DNA of 64,000 bases from Prevotella sp. (lineage in GTDB: Bacteria; Bacteroidota; Bacteroidia; Bacteroidales; Bacteroidaceae), in the NCBI GenBank assembly GCA_016291085.1, contig JAEEVW010000006.1:45717-109716 (forward strand), read 5' to 3'. Made by a program: the position numbers and the translations under genes. Positions 44,674-53,861 of the stretch are shown piece by piece; position 1 is the stretch's first letter, and the number at the start of each line of letters is the position of its first letter. The notes below the pieces were generated by a model. The model had not been told where the DNA came from and made no database searches. It saw nothing but the letters and a program-made list of their open reading frames with translations.

Positions 44674-47136
44674 ATGAAAAATTTTACTACCAAATCATTG
44701 ATTGTCGGTCTGCTGATGCTGGCAAGTGTGTCCGTATCAGCCAATGACATCCACGTTGCAACCAGTGGTAACGATGCCAACGACGGCTCTGAGACCACAC
44801 CATTACAAACCATTCAAAAAGCCCTTGACATCGTCAAGCCTGGCGACCGTATCCTGATTCATGAGGGCAACTACAACATCACCAAGCGCCTCAAGATTCC
44901 TGCCCTTGCCACTACTGAAGACCTTCGCTGCGAGATGCGTGCATGGCCGGAAGAAGCTGTAGGCAAAGTCATCATCGACGGAACAAACATGAATCCTGCT
45001 TCTGAGATAGAGTTCAAGCAGGCGCGCTGTATCTATGTGAACCATCTGGCCAACTACTGGACATTCTATGGCCTGGTGCTGCAAAATGCCAAGGACAATG
45101 GCATGAAGATTGAAGGCTCGTACAACATCGTCGAACGCTGCGTGTTCCGTTGGAATAACGATACGGGTCTGCAGATCGGCATGTTCAAGGACTTCAGCAT
45201 CGAGGAAACCAAGTCGTTCCCCGTCAGTGGCACGCCGGAATTCAACCCCAACTTCACCTATTGCCGTTATAACAAGGTCATCAACTGTGACGCTTACGAG
45301 AATGCCGACACCAAGTCGTTCAGTGGAAGCGATGACGGCGGCGATGCCGATGGTTTTGCCGTGAAGCTGTTCCCTGGACCGGGTACAGAGTTCCACGGCT
45401 GCCGTGCGTGGACGAACTCCGACGACAACTGGGATCTCTACATGACCTATCATCCCGTGGTGATAGACCAGTGCTGGGCTTACCATGCCGGCTATATGAA
45501 GGATGGCAGCGAGGGGAAGAACGGCAATGGCTTCAAACTGGGTGGTGGCGGCAGTGCCGGCGGTGCTGCCTTCCCACAGTCGGTGGGTGCCCACGTGGTG
45601 ACTAACTGCGTGGCGTTCGACAACCTGCATAAGGGCTTCGACCAGAACAATGCCTATGAAGGCATGTATGTCATCAACTGTACTGCCTGGGGCAATGAGT
45701 ACAACTACCGCTTCCCCACCGAGTTTAAGTATGGTCCGATGACGCTCCGCAACTGTATTGGCTGGGGCGCTACCGCTGAGAAGAATGGCGTGGCAGTGGG
45801 CAATCACGAATTCCTGTCGCCCGACAAACCCGGCTATATGGACCCTGATACCGAATTCTGCTCCTGGCTGGAAATCGATGGCTGCAGCCCTATCAAGGAA
45901 GGCTATAAGGAGGGAAAGACCCAGATTGTCACCAAAGACCATTCGGGTGAGTTCCTGTCGCTGAGCGTGGCAGACTTCATGGCTCCCCGTGAGGCTGACG
46001 GCTCGCTGCCCAATAACAATTTCGCCCGTCTGAAGCCAAACAGCATCTTCAAGGACATGGGAACACCCATCTGGAACTACACTCCTGCCCGTAAGATGAC
46101 AGAGGCTGAGTGTGCGGCAGCCGGTCTGGAGTATATCACTGCCGACGACCTCTTTATCCGTTATAATGATGCTGCTCCCGACCTGGGTGCCTTCGAGACC
46201 GACGGCGTTCCCGTGGATCTGCCTATTCCCGGAAAGATTGAAGTGAAGTGCAAGACCGCCAATTCATCGCAGGAGGTTATTATGGGACATGCCATTTCCG
46301 ATATCGTGTATGAACTGAATGACGTGGCTACCAGTGCCGTCGTAGAGGACCTGCCTGCCGGCCTGTCTTACGACTACAATGCTACGGCCAAGACGGTAAC
46401 CATCAGTGGTATTCCGACAGCTGAAGGCACCTTCAAGCTGACGGTTTCCGGCGATAGGGAATCGGGCGTGAAGGACTATGTCACAACAGGTATCATTACG
46501 CTGGTCACTCCCTATAAGGAACTGACAGAGGGCTGGTATAAATTCCAGGATGCCGAGTTGCCTGCCTATCTGCAGGGAGTGCTTGAACTTATCCAAGGCG
46601 ACAATACCAGTGCCACCAGCGATGGCACACACCTCAAGGGCGACACCTATATTGACCCTGCAAAGGAAGAGTCCGCCTCGGGTTACGACAAGGGTGCTGT
46701 TTGTCTGGGCGAGAGCAATGGCGGCATGAAGTTGAATCTCAGTCAGGGCGTGCTGAAGTACTTCCTGCACGTTTACTTCACCGGTGGCCGTCAGTTTAAG
46801 ATTTCCTGCATTCTGGAAGACGGTTCGGAGAAGAGCGTTACCACAGAGAAATACAAGAAGGGCGCCTACGAATTCGATGTGCTGGACCTCTTAGGTCTCA
46901 ACACCGATGCCGAGCGTATGAAGGTTCGCAGCATCACGTTCCAGCAGAATGGTGCCAATGGCGGCGCCCGCATCTATGAGATGTATGTCACTGTTCCCGA
47001 CGGGACGGCTACTGGCATTCAGACTCTCCAGGGCCAAACGCACCAGGGACAAACGCTGAAACTGATAAAGAACGGACGTATCGTCATCCTAAAGGATGGT
47101 GTTCGCTACAACATGCAAGGACAAACCATTAAATAA
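44674..47136 (+). CDS. Secreted PL9-like pectate lyase with Ig-like and C-terminal tail domains
   Basis: 820 residues. Signal peptide 1-23. Right-handed beta-helix of the PL9 type: DIHVATSGNDANDGSETTPL, FYGLVLQNAKDNGMKIEGSY, the Asp-rich SDDGGDADGFAVK (calcium and catalytic region), CRAWTNSDDNWDLY and GKNGNGFKLGGGG. PL9 enzymes cleave polygalacturonate using a Lys base. After residue ~510 come an Ig-like putative domain, a beta domain, and the tail GRIVILKDGVRYNMQGQTIK, like other secreted proteins here. Tandem with a second PL9 gene 7 bp downstream. Confidence 0.85.
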   Translation: MKNFTTKSLIVGLLMLASVSVSANDIHVATSGNDANDGSETTPLQTIQKALDIVKPGDRILIHEGNYNITKRLKIPALATTEDLRCEMRAWPEEAVGKVIIDGTNMNPASEIEFKQARCIYVNHLANYWTFYGLVLQNAKDNGMKIEGSYNIVERCVFRWNNDTGLQIGMFKDFSIEETKSFPVSGTPEFNPNFTYCRYNKVINCDAYENADTKSFSGSDDGGDADGFAVKLFPGPGTEFHGCRAWTNSDDNWDLYMTYHPVVIDQCWAYHAGYMKDGSEGKNGNGFKLGGGGSAGGAAFPQSVGAHVVTNCVAFDNLHKGFDQNNAYEGMYVINCTAWGNEYNYRFPTEFKYGPMTLRNCIGWGATAEKNGVAVGNHEFLSPDKPGYMDPDTEFCSWLEIDGCSPIKEGYKEGKTQIVTKDHSGEFLSLSVADFMAPREADGSLPNNNFARLKPNSIFKDMGTPIWNYTPARKMTEAECAAAGLEYITADDLFIRYNDAAPDLGAFETDGVPVDLPIPGKIEVKCKTANSSQEVIMGHAISDIVYELNDVATSAVVEDLPAGLSYDYNATAKTVTISGIPTAEGTFKLTVSGDRESGVKDYVTTGIITLVTPYKELTEGWYKFQDAELPAYLQGVLELIQGDNTSATSDGTHLKGDTYIDPAKEESASGYDKGAVCLGESNGGMKLNLSQGVLKYFLHVYFTGGRQFKISCILEDGSEKSVTTEKYKKGAYEFDVLDLLGLNTDAERMKVRSITFQQNGANGGARIYEMYVTVPDGTATGIQTLQGQTHQGQTLKLIKNGRIVILKDGVRYNMQGQTIK

Positions 47137-47143
47137 AATCATT

Positions 47144-49198
47144 ATGAAAAAAATCATTTCATGTATCACGTTGCTGCTCTGTGCCTTCACGGCTCAGGCA
47201 GCCGATTTTTCAGAGGATTTCTCCACGCTGCCTAAAGGCAAGTATGGCACAGGCAGTAATGGTGCCGTAACATTGTCGTTGCCTTCTGGCGACTGGGAGG
47301 CATTGAAGATGGAGATGAAGGAGAATAATGGAGCGAAGCAGTTCACATTCTCCAACGGTACAAGTTCTTATCTGATTACTCCTGCCATTGATGATCCTGG
47401 CAAGATTGCTGTCGAATGGGGCTCTGGTGGCAGCAACAAACTGGTTATCAGTTATTCCGTCAATTACGGAGCGTGGCAGCAACTGGCCGAGATTTCTTCC
47501 GGTGGCTCCGGCGCTAAGTCTTACAGTGCCAAGACAGGGCTCGACGAAAAGACGAACGTGCGCTTTCGCTTTGTGGGAAGTTCCAGCAATACTTATGTGA
47601 CGAAAATAACCATCAAATCGGTTAACGCCACTCCTGTAGATGATGATCCCACCTATATCACTGAGGGCGTATGGGTACCCACCAAGCCTTTCCCCGCAGC
47701 CAAGAACACCTATTACATATCACCCGACGGCAACGATAATACAGGTGACGGTTCAGAGGATAAACCTTGGTTCAATATAGCCGTAGCTTACGCAGCAGCA
47801 CAAGCTGGCGACCACATTATCTGTAAGGGTGGTACCTATAAAATCAGCAAGTATGGCACTGATGGCAAACTTACCGTCCGCATGAACAAGATGGGAACAG
47901 AAGCAGAACCCATCGTCATCCGTTGTGCTGACGGCGAGAAACCTGTCTTCGATTTCGAGCAGCAACTACTTGACTGCAACCGCAAGACCGCTAACGTCGG
48001 CGACCGCGGCATTCTGCTCTCTGGCGACTACCACATCATTTTCGGCATCCATATCATGCACGCAGCTGACAATGCCATCAAACTGGAAGGCAACCACAAC
48101 CGCATTGAGCGTTGCGAGTTCTCCTATAACCTCGACACAGGTCTACAACTGGGCTTCGGACATAAGTTCAGCGATACCCACCCTGGCATCAGCAGCAACG
48201 ATGGCAGCTATTGTGCTTACAACGATATCATCGACTGCGACTCACATCACAACTGCGACTGCGATGCCAACTATGGCAGTGATGCTGATGGCTTTGCCTG
48301 CAAGATGCACAACGGCATCGGTAACCGCTTCATCCGCTGCCGTGCGTGGCATAACAGTGACGATGCCTGGGACCTTTACGAGACCGATTACTCGGTCATC
48401 CTTGCTGAATGCTGGGCATGGGAATCCGGTAAGCCGGAAGACCACCAGTGGGTAAAGGAATACCTTGACACATCAGCATCGTTCTCGGGCAACGGCAATG
48501 GTATCAAACTTGGCGGCAACGGTGAGGGTGGCAACTCTAAGGGCATCCACTATGCTTTTAACTGCATCGCTTTTGGCTGTAACAAGAGCAGTTCTGTGAA
48601 GGGTTTCGACTGCAACAGCCATAAGGGCGGTCACGTACTGGTGGGCTGTCTGGGCTTCAACAACAGCTACGACTTCATGTTTGAGTCAGGTGGCTCGGAT
48701 GAAAACACAAAGTTCTATAACAATGTCTGTCTGGGTAAACAGGAAATCTGTGTGGGCTATGACGACTATAATGCCTTGGCATCACTGATGTCGAAAGATG
48801 GATGGACCAATCATGTGGTGACAGGTGTAGGCTACGACGACTTCGTGTCGCTCGATGAGGATGATGCCTTGAATCCACGCGACATCTACGGAGGCATGCC
48901 TCGCAGATTTGGACGTCCGGCCAGCGACAGCAAGCTGATTGACCAGGGAAATGAAGAGCTCGACAACGTTAACGATGTGTGGCTGGAGCTGGTGGCTGAG
49001 TTCCCATTCCTGCAACGCACGGTAACTGGTCAGGCTCGTGACATCGGTCCTTACGAGCATCGGGGAGAGACGACAAGCATCCATCCCCTTCAGGATCATA
49101 CCCTACAGGGATGTAACATCAAAGTGGTGGAAAAAGGCCGGTTGGTGATTGTAAAAGACAATCAACGGTTCAACGCGTTAGGCCAACCGCTTCGTTAA
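47144..49198 (+). CDS. Secreted PL9-like pectate lyase (second paralogue)
   Basis: 684 residues from the ATG at 47144 ([19 protein letters not shown]); the upstream in-frame extension overlaps the previous gene. An N-terminal beta-sandwich (about 20-170) precedes the PL9 beta-helix: [73 protein letters not shown] and [14 protein letters not shown]. The C-terminal tail [20 protein letters not shown] resembles that of its paralogue. Its 3' end overlaps the convergent cmk gene by 29 bp. Probably co-transcribed with the first PL9 gene. Confidence 0.87.
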   Translation: MKKIISCITLLLCAFTAQAADFSEDFSTLPKGKYGTGSNGAVTLSLPSGDWEALKMEMKENNGAKQFTFSNGTSSYLITPAIDDPGKIAVEWGSGGSNKLVISYSVNYGAWQQLAEISSGGSGAKSYSAKTGLDEKTNVRFRFVGSSSNTYVTKITIKSVNATPVDDDPTYITEGVWVPTKPFPAAKNTYYISPDGNDNTGDGSEDKPWFNIAVAYAAAQAGDHIICKGGTYKISKYGTDGKLTVRMNKMGTEAEPIVIRCADGEKPVFDFEQQLLDCNRKTANVGDRGILLSGDYHIIFGIHIMHAADNAIKLEGNHNRIERCEFSYNLDTGLQLGFGHKFSDTHPGISSNDGSYCAYNDIIDCDSHHNCDCDANYGSDADGFACKMHNGIGNRFIRCRAWHNSDDAWDLYETDYSVILAECWAWESGKPEDHQWVKEYLDTSASFSGNGNGIKLGGNGEGGNSKGIHYAFNCIAFGCNKSSSVKGFDCNSHKGGHVLVGCLGFNNSYDFMFESGGSDENTKFYNNVCLGKQEICVGYDDYNALASLMSKDGWTNHVVTGVGYDDFVSLDEDDALNPRDIYGGMPRRFGRPASDSKLIDQGNEELDNVNDVWLELVAEFPFLQRTVTGQARDIGPYEHRGETTSIHPLQDHTLQGCNIKVVEKGRLVIVKDNQRFNALGQPLR

Positions 49199-49868
49199 AG
49201 CGCTGCATCAACCAATCCTTCTGCTCGGCAATGGTCATCTCGCTATTGTCGAGCAGAATAGCATCTGGGGCCTGCCTCAATGGCGATACCTCACGGTGCG
49301 AGTCGATGTAGTCACGCTCTTCAACGTTCTTCAGGATGTCGTCGAAATCGGCAGGCATGCCCTTGGCCTTCAACTCGTCGTAGCGACGCTGGGCACGCAC
49401 CTGGGCCGATGCTGTGACAAAAACCTTCAGTTCGGCATCCGGAAATACGGTGGTACCGATGTCGCGACCGTCCATCACCACACCCTTGTCCTTACCCATC
49501 TGCTGTTGCTGGGCAACCATCGCGGTTCGGACAAACGGTACGGCGGCAATCGGACTGACGTGATTGCTGACTTCCAGTGAACGGATTTCCTTCTCTACGC
49601 ACTCACCGTTCAGATAGGTATCTGGACGGCCTGCCTCGGCATTGAACTGGAACGAAATCCGGATATGATCCATCTCTTTCTCAAGCTCGCTGGTCTTCAC
49701 GCTGCCATCTTCGTTAAACAAATTGTGACGCAGGGCATAGAGCGTCACACTGCGATACATAGCGCCAGTGTCTACATATACATAACCCACTTCGCGGGCA
49801 ATATCCTTGGCCATCGTGCTCTTGCCGCACGACGAATGGCCGTCAATAGCGATGGTAATCTTTTTCAT
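49170..49868 (-). CDS. cmk: Cytidylate kinase
   Basis: Phosphorylates CMP and dCMP. 232 residues. P loop [20 protein letters not shown], substrate site [35 protein letters not shown], and [18 protein letters not shown]. It follows porQ on the same strand (39 bp gap, holding an octamer array) and overlaps the PL9 gene tail-to-tail. Confidence 0.96.
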   Translation of the reverse strand: MKKITIAIDGHSSCGKSTMAKDIAREVGYVYVDTGAMYRSVTLYALRHNLFNEDGSVKTSELEKEMDHIRISFQFNAEAGRPDTYLNGECVEKEIRSLEVSNHVSPIAAVPFVRTAMVAQQQQMGKDKGVVMDGRDIGTTVFPDAELKVFVTASAQVRAQRRYDELKAKGMPADFDDILKNVEERDYIDSHREVSPLRQAPDAILLDNSEMTIAEQKDWLMQRFNEAVGLTR

Positions 49869-49889
49869 ATTTTTCGTTTTTTCTTTTTT

Positions 49890-49921
49890 CGTTATCCCGT
49901 TATGACGTTATAACGAATAAC
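49890..49921. repeat. Octamer array (CGTTATCC) over the porQ stop codon
   Basis: CGTTATCC, CGTTATGA, CGTTATAA, CGAATAAC: 8-bp units. On the minus strand they encode the last porQ residues (SYSL) and its stop. The same octamer family recurs at 51781-51828. Confidence 0.75.
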
Positions 49922-50855
49922 TGACGTTAATTAGCAATGACGATGCCGACACGTGGTATTTGGCATAGGCCACGTGCAGTTTGAAGCGTTGCAATTGCAA
50001 TCCGGCACCCAACGACAGACCAGCACCATGATTGCTCTCGCCCTCACCGTCGGCAATTTTCATCTCGCTCGAACGACGGAAGTTATAACCTGCCGCCACG
50101 TAGATGTTCTCGCCCAACAGCAAATCAGCACCGACAGCCAGATGCTTGATGAATCCCTGGTCCCAGTTGTTCAGTCGCGACAGGGTACCAGAAAGTCGAA
50201 GCGGAGAACCGATGAGCCGTTTGGTGACACCAATCTGCAAGTCGAGGGGGATGCGCTCGAAATCGTCTTCGTAGGCTTTGATCTGTCCGCCCAGATTCTT
50301 GGCGACGGCCGACAGCGACCATCCGCGATCAGCGTCCTGATAGTTCACTCCCAGGTCTACGGCAACAGCTGCCGAGCTGTAGCTGGCAATGTGCGACGTG
50401 ATGAAACGTCCCGTGATACCGCCGCTGATACGGTCGGACAACAAGTAGGTAAACGTTCCCGACAAGGCAATGTCACGGGCTGAGAAATCACCCGTCTCGA
50501 CATTGTCCACAGTCGTTTGCTTCATCGTGCCATAATCCATGTATTGTGCGGCAACACCCCATGTGGCACGCTCCTTATAAGCCTTCACAAACGAGGCTGA
50601 AGCGGTTTTCGCTCCATCCATGTAGGTCATGAAGTTCAGGTTGATGCTCTTGTCGCTCACACCGCATATCAGTGCCGGGTTATGGAAAATCAACGTGGCA
50701 TCATCGTCAGTAATTGTAATATTGTCGCCTCCCAATGCTGCTACGTGAGCACTGACGGGTAAGCGCAGGAAGCTGTACACCTCCTGGCTCTCTTGTGCCT
50801 GCATCCTTGCAACGGACAACAGCACCGAAATGACGACTAAAAGACCTTTTTTCAT
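49908..50855 (-). CDS. porQ: PorQ-type protein of the type IX secretion system
   Basis: 315 residues with signal peptide (1-20). A beta-barrel-like sequence of the PorV/PorQ kind: QEVYSFLRLPVSAHVAALGG, TLIFHNPALICGVSDKSINL, ATWGVAAQYMDYGTMKQT and a final beta strand ending in SYSL. In Porphyromonas, PorQ belongs to the T9SS and, from memory, porQ is next to cmk there too. This suggests the organism has a T9SS, which would use the C-terminal tails seen on several secreted proteins here. Confidence 0.82.
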   Translation of the reverse strand: MKKGLLVVISVLLSVARMQAQESQEVYSFLRLPVSAHVAALGGDNITITDDDATLIFHNPALICGVSDKSINLNFMTYMDGAKTASASFVKAYKERATWGVAAQYMDYGTMKQTTVDNVETGDFSARDIALSGTFTYLLSDRISGGITGRFITSHIASYSSAAVAVDLGVNYQDADRGWSLSAVAKNLGGQIKAYEDDFERIPLDLQIGVTKRLIGSPLRLSGTLSRLNNWDQGFIKHLAVGADLLLGENIYVAAGYNFRRSSEMKIADGEGESNHGAGLSLGAGLQLQRFKLHVAYAKYHVSASSLLINVSYSL

Positions 50856-50877
50856 CTAATAATCCCTAAATGTGCTG

Positions 50878-50885
50878 CAAAGATA
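50878..50885 (-). promoter_or_regulatory. porQ -7 element
   Basis: Minus-strand TATCTTTG, 22 bp before the porQ ATG. Its -33 position falls inside the heptamer array 50892-50926 and has no TTTG. Confidence 0.55.
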
Positions 50886-50891
50886 ACAAAA

Positions 50892-50926
50892 AACTCTAAA
50901 CTCTCATCTCTAAACTCTAAACTTTT
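50892..50926 (+). repeat. Heptamer array (AACTCTA x5) between divergent porQ and tonB-like promoters
   Basis: AACTCTA, AACTCTC, ATCTCTA, AACTCTA, AACTTTT. It fills the space between two outward-facing -7 elements, 6 bp from one and 3 bp from the other. Confidence 0.9.
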
Positions 50927-50929
50927 TTG

Positions 50930-50937
50930 TACCTTTG
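50930..50937 (+). promoter_or_regulatory. tonB-like gene -7 element
   Basis: TACCTTTG, directly after the heptamer array; the -33 site lies in the array. Leader of about 110 nt to the ATG at 51055. Confidence 0.55.
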
Positions 50938-51054
50938 CCAAAAATTTGGCGAGACTGCTCACGCTCAGCAGATAAAAAACCAGTTTTCTTTGCTTCGCTT
51001 AATCGCAGCCTTGCATAATAATTAACGCAGTATTACGTATTTTATTGTCATCCG

Positions 51055-51774
51055 ATGGAACAAAAAAAGACACAACGGGCAGATATCGACCAGCGTCGCA
51101 CCACAGGATTCCTCTTGGGGCTGACCTTTGTGCTGGCTTTGTTCTACGTGACGCTGGAGTGGAATGCCATTACCGGTAACGACGGTTTCATCCCCCTCGA
51201 CATGAACGAAATGGTTCACGAAAGCGACCTGTTTCCAATGTCGAACGTCGAGACGATGAGTCAGATGATAGAGAAAAAGCAGATCGAGAAGGTCGAGCAG
51301 TTGCGAGTGGTCGACGACAATGTGGAAGTCAGTGAGCCAGAAGATGAGGAACTGGAAGGCGAGGCTGAGGGTGACGACGACGAGGCACTGCTGAAGGAGT
51401 TGGAACAGTCCATGGACGACGATATGGCGCTGGCCTCGCTGGGCATCGATCCCAACAATCCGCTCAATTTCCATGTGGCCGAGGAGCTTCCGCAGTTTCC
51501 CGGCGGTGCCGTCGAGTTCATGAAGTGGCTTACCAAGCATTTGCGCTACCCCGACAGGGCGCGCCAGCAGAAAGTGCAGGGCAAGGTGGTCGCCGTGTTC
51601 TATGTCGAGAAGGACGGCAACATATCGGGCATTAATGTCACCAAAGCTTTGCAACCTGATTGCGACCGCGAGGTGATGCGTGTCCTCCGCATGATGCCCA
51701 AGTGGAAGCCAGGCATCCAGAACGACCGTCCCTGCCGCACCAAGGTGTGCATACCCGTGGTCTTCAGGCTATAG
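51055..51774 (+). CDS. TonB family energy transducer
   Basis: 239 residues. One N-terminal membrane anchor (about 17-36, GFLLGLTFVLALFYVTLEW) and a periplasmic linker that is strongly acidic (EPEDEELEGEAEGDDDEA) where classic TonB is Pro-rich. The TonB C-terminal domain follows: ELPQFPGGAVEFMKWLTKHL, YPDRARQQKVQGKVVAVFYV and VLRMMPKWKPGIQN. It passes proton-motive energy to outer-membrane TonB-dependent receptors. No ExbB/D or receptor gene is nearby. Confidence 0.9.
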   Translation: MEQKKTQRADIDQRRTTGFLLGLTFVLALFYVTLEWNAITGNDGFIPLDMNEMVHESDLFPMSNVETMSQMIEKKQIEKVEQLRVVDDNVEVSEPEDEELEGEAEGDDDEALLKELEQSMDDDMALASLGIDPNNPLNFHVAEELPQFPGGAVEFMKWLTKHLRYPDRARQQKVQGKVVAVFYVEKDGNISGINVTKALQPDCDREVMRVLRMMPKWKPGIQNDRPCRTKVCIPVVFRL

Positions 51775-51780
51775 CGCCAT

Positions 51781-51828
51781 CCCATTATCCCATTATCCCG
51801 TTATCCCGTTATTACGTTATTCCGTTAT
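51781..51828 (+). repeat. Octamer array (CCCGTTAT x6)
   Basis: CCCATTAT x2, CCCGTTAT x2, TACGTTAT, TCCGTTAT: six 8-bp units between the tonB-like gene and the polyprenyl synthase gene. Same family as the array at 49890. Confidence 0.92.
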
Positions 51829-51852
51829 CCTGAATTAATAAATTAAAACAAT

Positions 51853-52833
51853 ATGAAACAACTCTCATCCAACGAAATCCTGCAGCTGGTCAACGACTAT
51901 CTCGACCACCTGCCTTACGACCGCAAACCCACTTCGCTCTATGAGCCTGTCAAGTATGTGCTCTCGCTTGGCGGCAAGCGCATCCGCCCTGTGCTGATGC
52001 TCCTCGGCTATAACCTTTGGCGCGAGCATCCTGAGGAAATTCTCATGCCTGCCTGTGGTGTGGAAACCTATCACAACTACACACTCTTGCATGACGATCT
52101 GATGGATAATGCCGACCTGCGCCGAGGCCACGAGACAGTACATCGTCGTTGGGATGCCAACAAGGCCATCCTCTCGGGCGACTCCATGCTGGTGCTGGCT
52201 TATCAGCGTGTAGCACAGGTCCCTGCCGACAAATTGCAACAGGTGCTTGACCTCTTCACCGTGACGGCACTCGAGATTGGCGAGGGTCAGGAGTACGACA
52301 TGGCATTCGAGACACGCAACGACGTCACCGAGGATGAGTACATTGAGATGATTCGCCTGAAGACTTCCGTTCTGTTGGCATGTGCGCTGAAGATGGGTGC
52401 CATCTTGGCCGGTGCACCTCAGGAAGACGCCGAGCGCCTCTATCGTCTGGGAGAACAGGTGGGACTGGCTTTCCAGCTGCAGGACGACCTGCTCGACGTC
52501 TATGGCGACCCAGCGGTGTTTGGCAAGGCCATTGGTGGCGACATCACGTCGAACAAGAAGACCTACATGCTTATCAATGCCTTCAACCGTGCCAACGACA
52601 AACAGCGTGCTGAGCTCGAGCGCTGGATCAATGCCAAGACATTCAACCGCGATGTGAAAGTGGCCGAGGTCACCCGTCTCTACGACGAGATTGGCATCCG
52701 TCAGCTCTGCGAGGCAAAGATAAACTATTACTTCGACCTGGCCCGCCAGACCCTCTCTGAGGTCAACGTCCCCGACGACCGCAAGCAGTGCCTCAGCGCC
52801 TACATGGACGAGTTGTTGCATCGCAATAAGTAA
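51853..52833 (+). CDS. Polyprenyl (trans-isoprenyl) diphosphate synthase
   Basis: Chain-elongating prenyltransferase of 326 residues, for quinone side chains or other long isoprenoids. First Asp-rich motif HDDLMDNADLRRG, second QLQDDLLDVYGD, with GGKRIRPVLMLL and NYTLLHDDLMD around the first. It fits the IspB/HepT branch; chain length cannot be read from the sequence. Together with ispH in this window it covers both ends of isoprenoid supply. Confidence 0.93.
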   Translation: MKQLSSNEILQLVNDYLDHLPYDRKPTSLYEPVKYVLSLGGKRIRPVLMLLGYNLWREHPEEILMPACGVETYHNYTLLHDDLMDNADLRRGHETVHRRWDANKAILSGDSMLVLAYQRVAQVPADKLQQVLDLFTVTALEIGEGQEYDMAFETRNDVTEDEYIEMIRLKTSVLLACALKMGAILAGAPQEDAERLYRLGEQVGLAFQLQDDLLDVYGDPAVFGKAIGGDITSNKKTYMLINAFNRANDKQRAELERWINAKTFNRDVKVAEVTRLYDEIGIRQLCEAKINYYFDLARQTLSEVNVPDDRKQCLSAYMDELLHRNK

Positions 52834-52837
52834 TCAT

Positions 52838-52865
52838 AATTCTCAACTCTCAATTGTCAAATCTC
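52838..52865 (+). repeat. Heptamer array (AATTCTC x4) containing the tatD start codon
   Basis: AATTCTC, AACTCTC, AATTGTC, AAATCTC. The TTG start of tatD (52854-52856) lies inside the third unit. Confidence 0.88.
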
Positions 52866-53696
52866 AATTTTATCGATACCCATTGTCATCTTGACGGCGA
52901 GGAGTTTGCGCAGGACCGAGATGCCGTCATCCAGCGAGCCCGGGAGGCTGGCTGTACGGCTATCTTCCTGCCCGCCATTGATGTGCCGTCGTGCCATACC
53001 GTCCTCGACGTCTGCGCCCACTATCCCGACTTCTGCCGCCCCATGCTCGGACTCCATCCCGAGGAAGTCCGTGCCGACTGGCGCGACCAACTCGCCGCCA
53101 TTAAGAAAACTATCAACTGTCATTGCAACGCCACACTCTCGAAGAGAGAACTGTCAACTGTCAACTGTCAACTGTCAACTGTAAACTGTATTGCCATCGG
53201 CGAAGTCGGCCTCGACTACTATTGGAGTCGTGAGTTCGAACAGGAACAGCTATTGGCTTTCGAAGAGCAGGTTCGTTGGGCTGTCGAGTTGCAGCTGCCC
53301 CTGATGATTCATTGTCGCAAGGCACAAAACGAGATGGTGGCTATAATAAAGAGGTACGCGAAGGATTTACCCGGAGGCGTTTTTCATTGTTTTACCGGCA
53401 ACGAACAGGAGGCTCGCCAGTTGTTGGAGTTCGACCGCTTCGTGTTGGGCATAGGCGGCGTGCTCACCTTTAAGAAATCGCATCTGCCCGAAACCCTTGC
53501 TGCCGTTGTACCCCTCGACCGTATCGTCCTCGAGACCGATGCGCCCTATATGGCTCCCGTCCCCATGCGTGGTCAGCGCAACGAGTCAGCCTACATTCGT
53601 CACGTCATTACCCGTCTGGCCGAGGCTTACGGCGTCAGCGAAGAAGAAATCTGTGAACGGACTACCGAGAATGTCACCCGCGTCTTTGGTGTATAG
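52854..53696 (+). CDS. TatD family metal-dependent hydrolase
   Basis: 280 residues, TIM-barrel DNase/hydrolase. Metal ligands in FIDTHCHLDGEEF, then GEVGLDYYW, MIHCRKAQNEM, VFHCFTGNEQEA and VLETDAPYMAP. No ATG precedes the conserved N terminus; the start is TTG in a heptamer array. A second array (53149-53190) inserts a repeated STVNCQL peptide before the GEVGLD motif, making the protein longer than the usual ~260 residues. It follows the polyprenyl synthase gene by 20 bp. Confidence 0.92.
   Translation: MSNLNFIDTHCHLDGEEFAQDRDAVIQRAREAGCTAIFLPAIDVPSCHTVLDVCAHYPDFCRPMLGLHPEEVRADWRDQLAAIKKTINCHCNATLSKRELSTVNCQLSTVNCIAIGEVGLDYYWSREFEQEQLLAFEEQVRWAVELQLPLMIHCRKAQNEMVAIIKRYAKDLPGGVFHCFTGNEQEARQLLEFDRFVLGIGGVLTFKKSHLPETLAAVVPLDRIVLETDAPYMAPVPMRGQRNESAYIRHVITRLAEAYGVSEEEICERTTENVTRVFGV
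53149..53190 (+). repeat. Heptamer array (AACTGTC x6) inside tatD
   Basis: Four AACTGTC and two AACTGTA units, 42 bp, encoding the 7-residue-period peptide LSTVNCQLSTVNC. Confidence 0.95.
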
Positions 53697-53708
53697 TTAA
53701 CAAATCAT

Positions 53709-53743
53709 AATTCTCAATTCTCAATTCTCAATTCTCAATTTAT
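53709..53743 (+). repeat. Heptamer array (AATTCTC x4) at the tRNA-Ser promoter
   Basis: Four perfect AATTCTC units and AATTTAT, ending 5 bp before the -7 element of the tRNA gene. Confidence 0.95.
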
Positions 53744-53748
53744 TATAG

Positions 53749-53756
53749 TACCTTTG
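53749..53756 (+). promoter_or_regulatory. tRNA-Ser -7 element
   Basis: TACCTTTG, 17 bp before the mature tRNA 5' end; the -33 site is inside the heptamer array. Confidence 0.6.
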
Positions 53757-53773
53757 CATCCGCAAGTCGCCAA

Positions 53774-53861
53774 GGAGAGGTGCTCGAGTGGTTGAAGAGG
53801 CACGCCTGGAAAGCGTGTAACCGGCAAAACTGGTTCGCAGGTTCGAATCCTGTTCTCTCCG
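53774..53861 (+). tRNA. tRNA-Ser (anticodon GGA)
   Basis: 88-nt class II tRNA. The acceptor stem GGAGAGG pairs with TCTCTCC (one G-U). The anticodon stem-loop CACGC-CTGGAAA-GCGTG gives anticodon GGA. A long variable arm and T arm GGTTCGAATCC follow. Discriminator G, as usual for serine tRNA. The CCA end is not fully encoded. Confidence 0.95.

Noticed and set aside
53709..53743. CRISPR-like repeat array
   Set aside because: Units are 7 bp with no spacers and no cas genes are in the window; the same holds for the other arrays.
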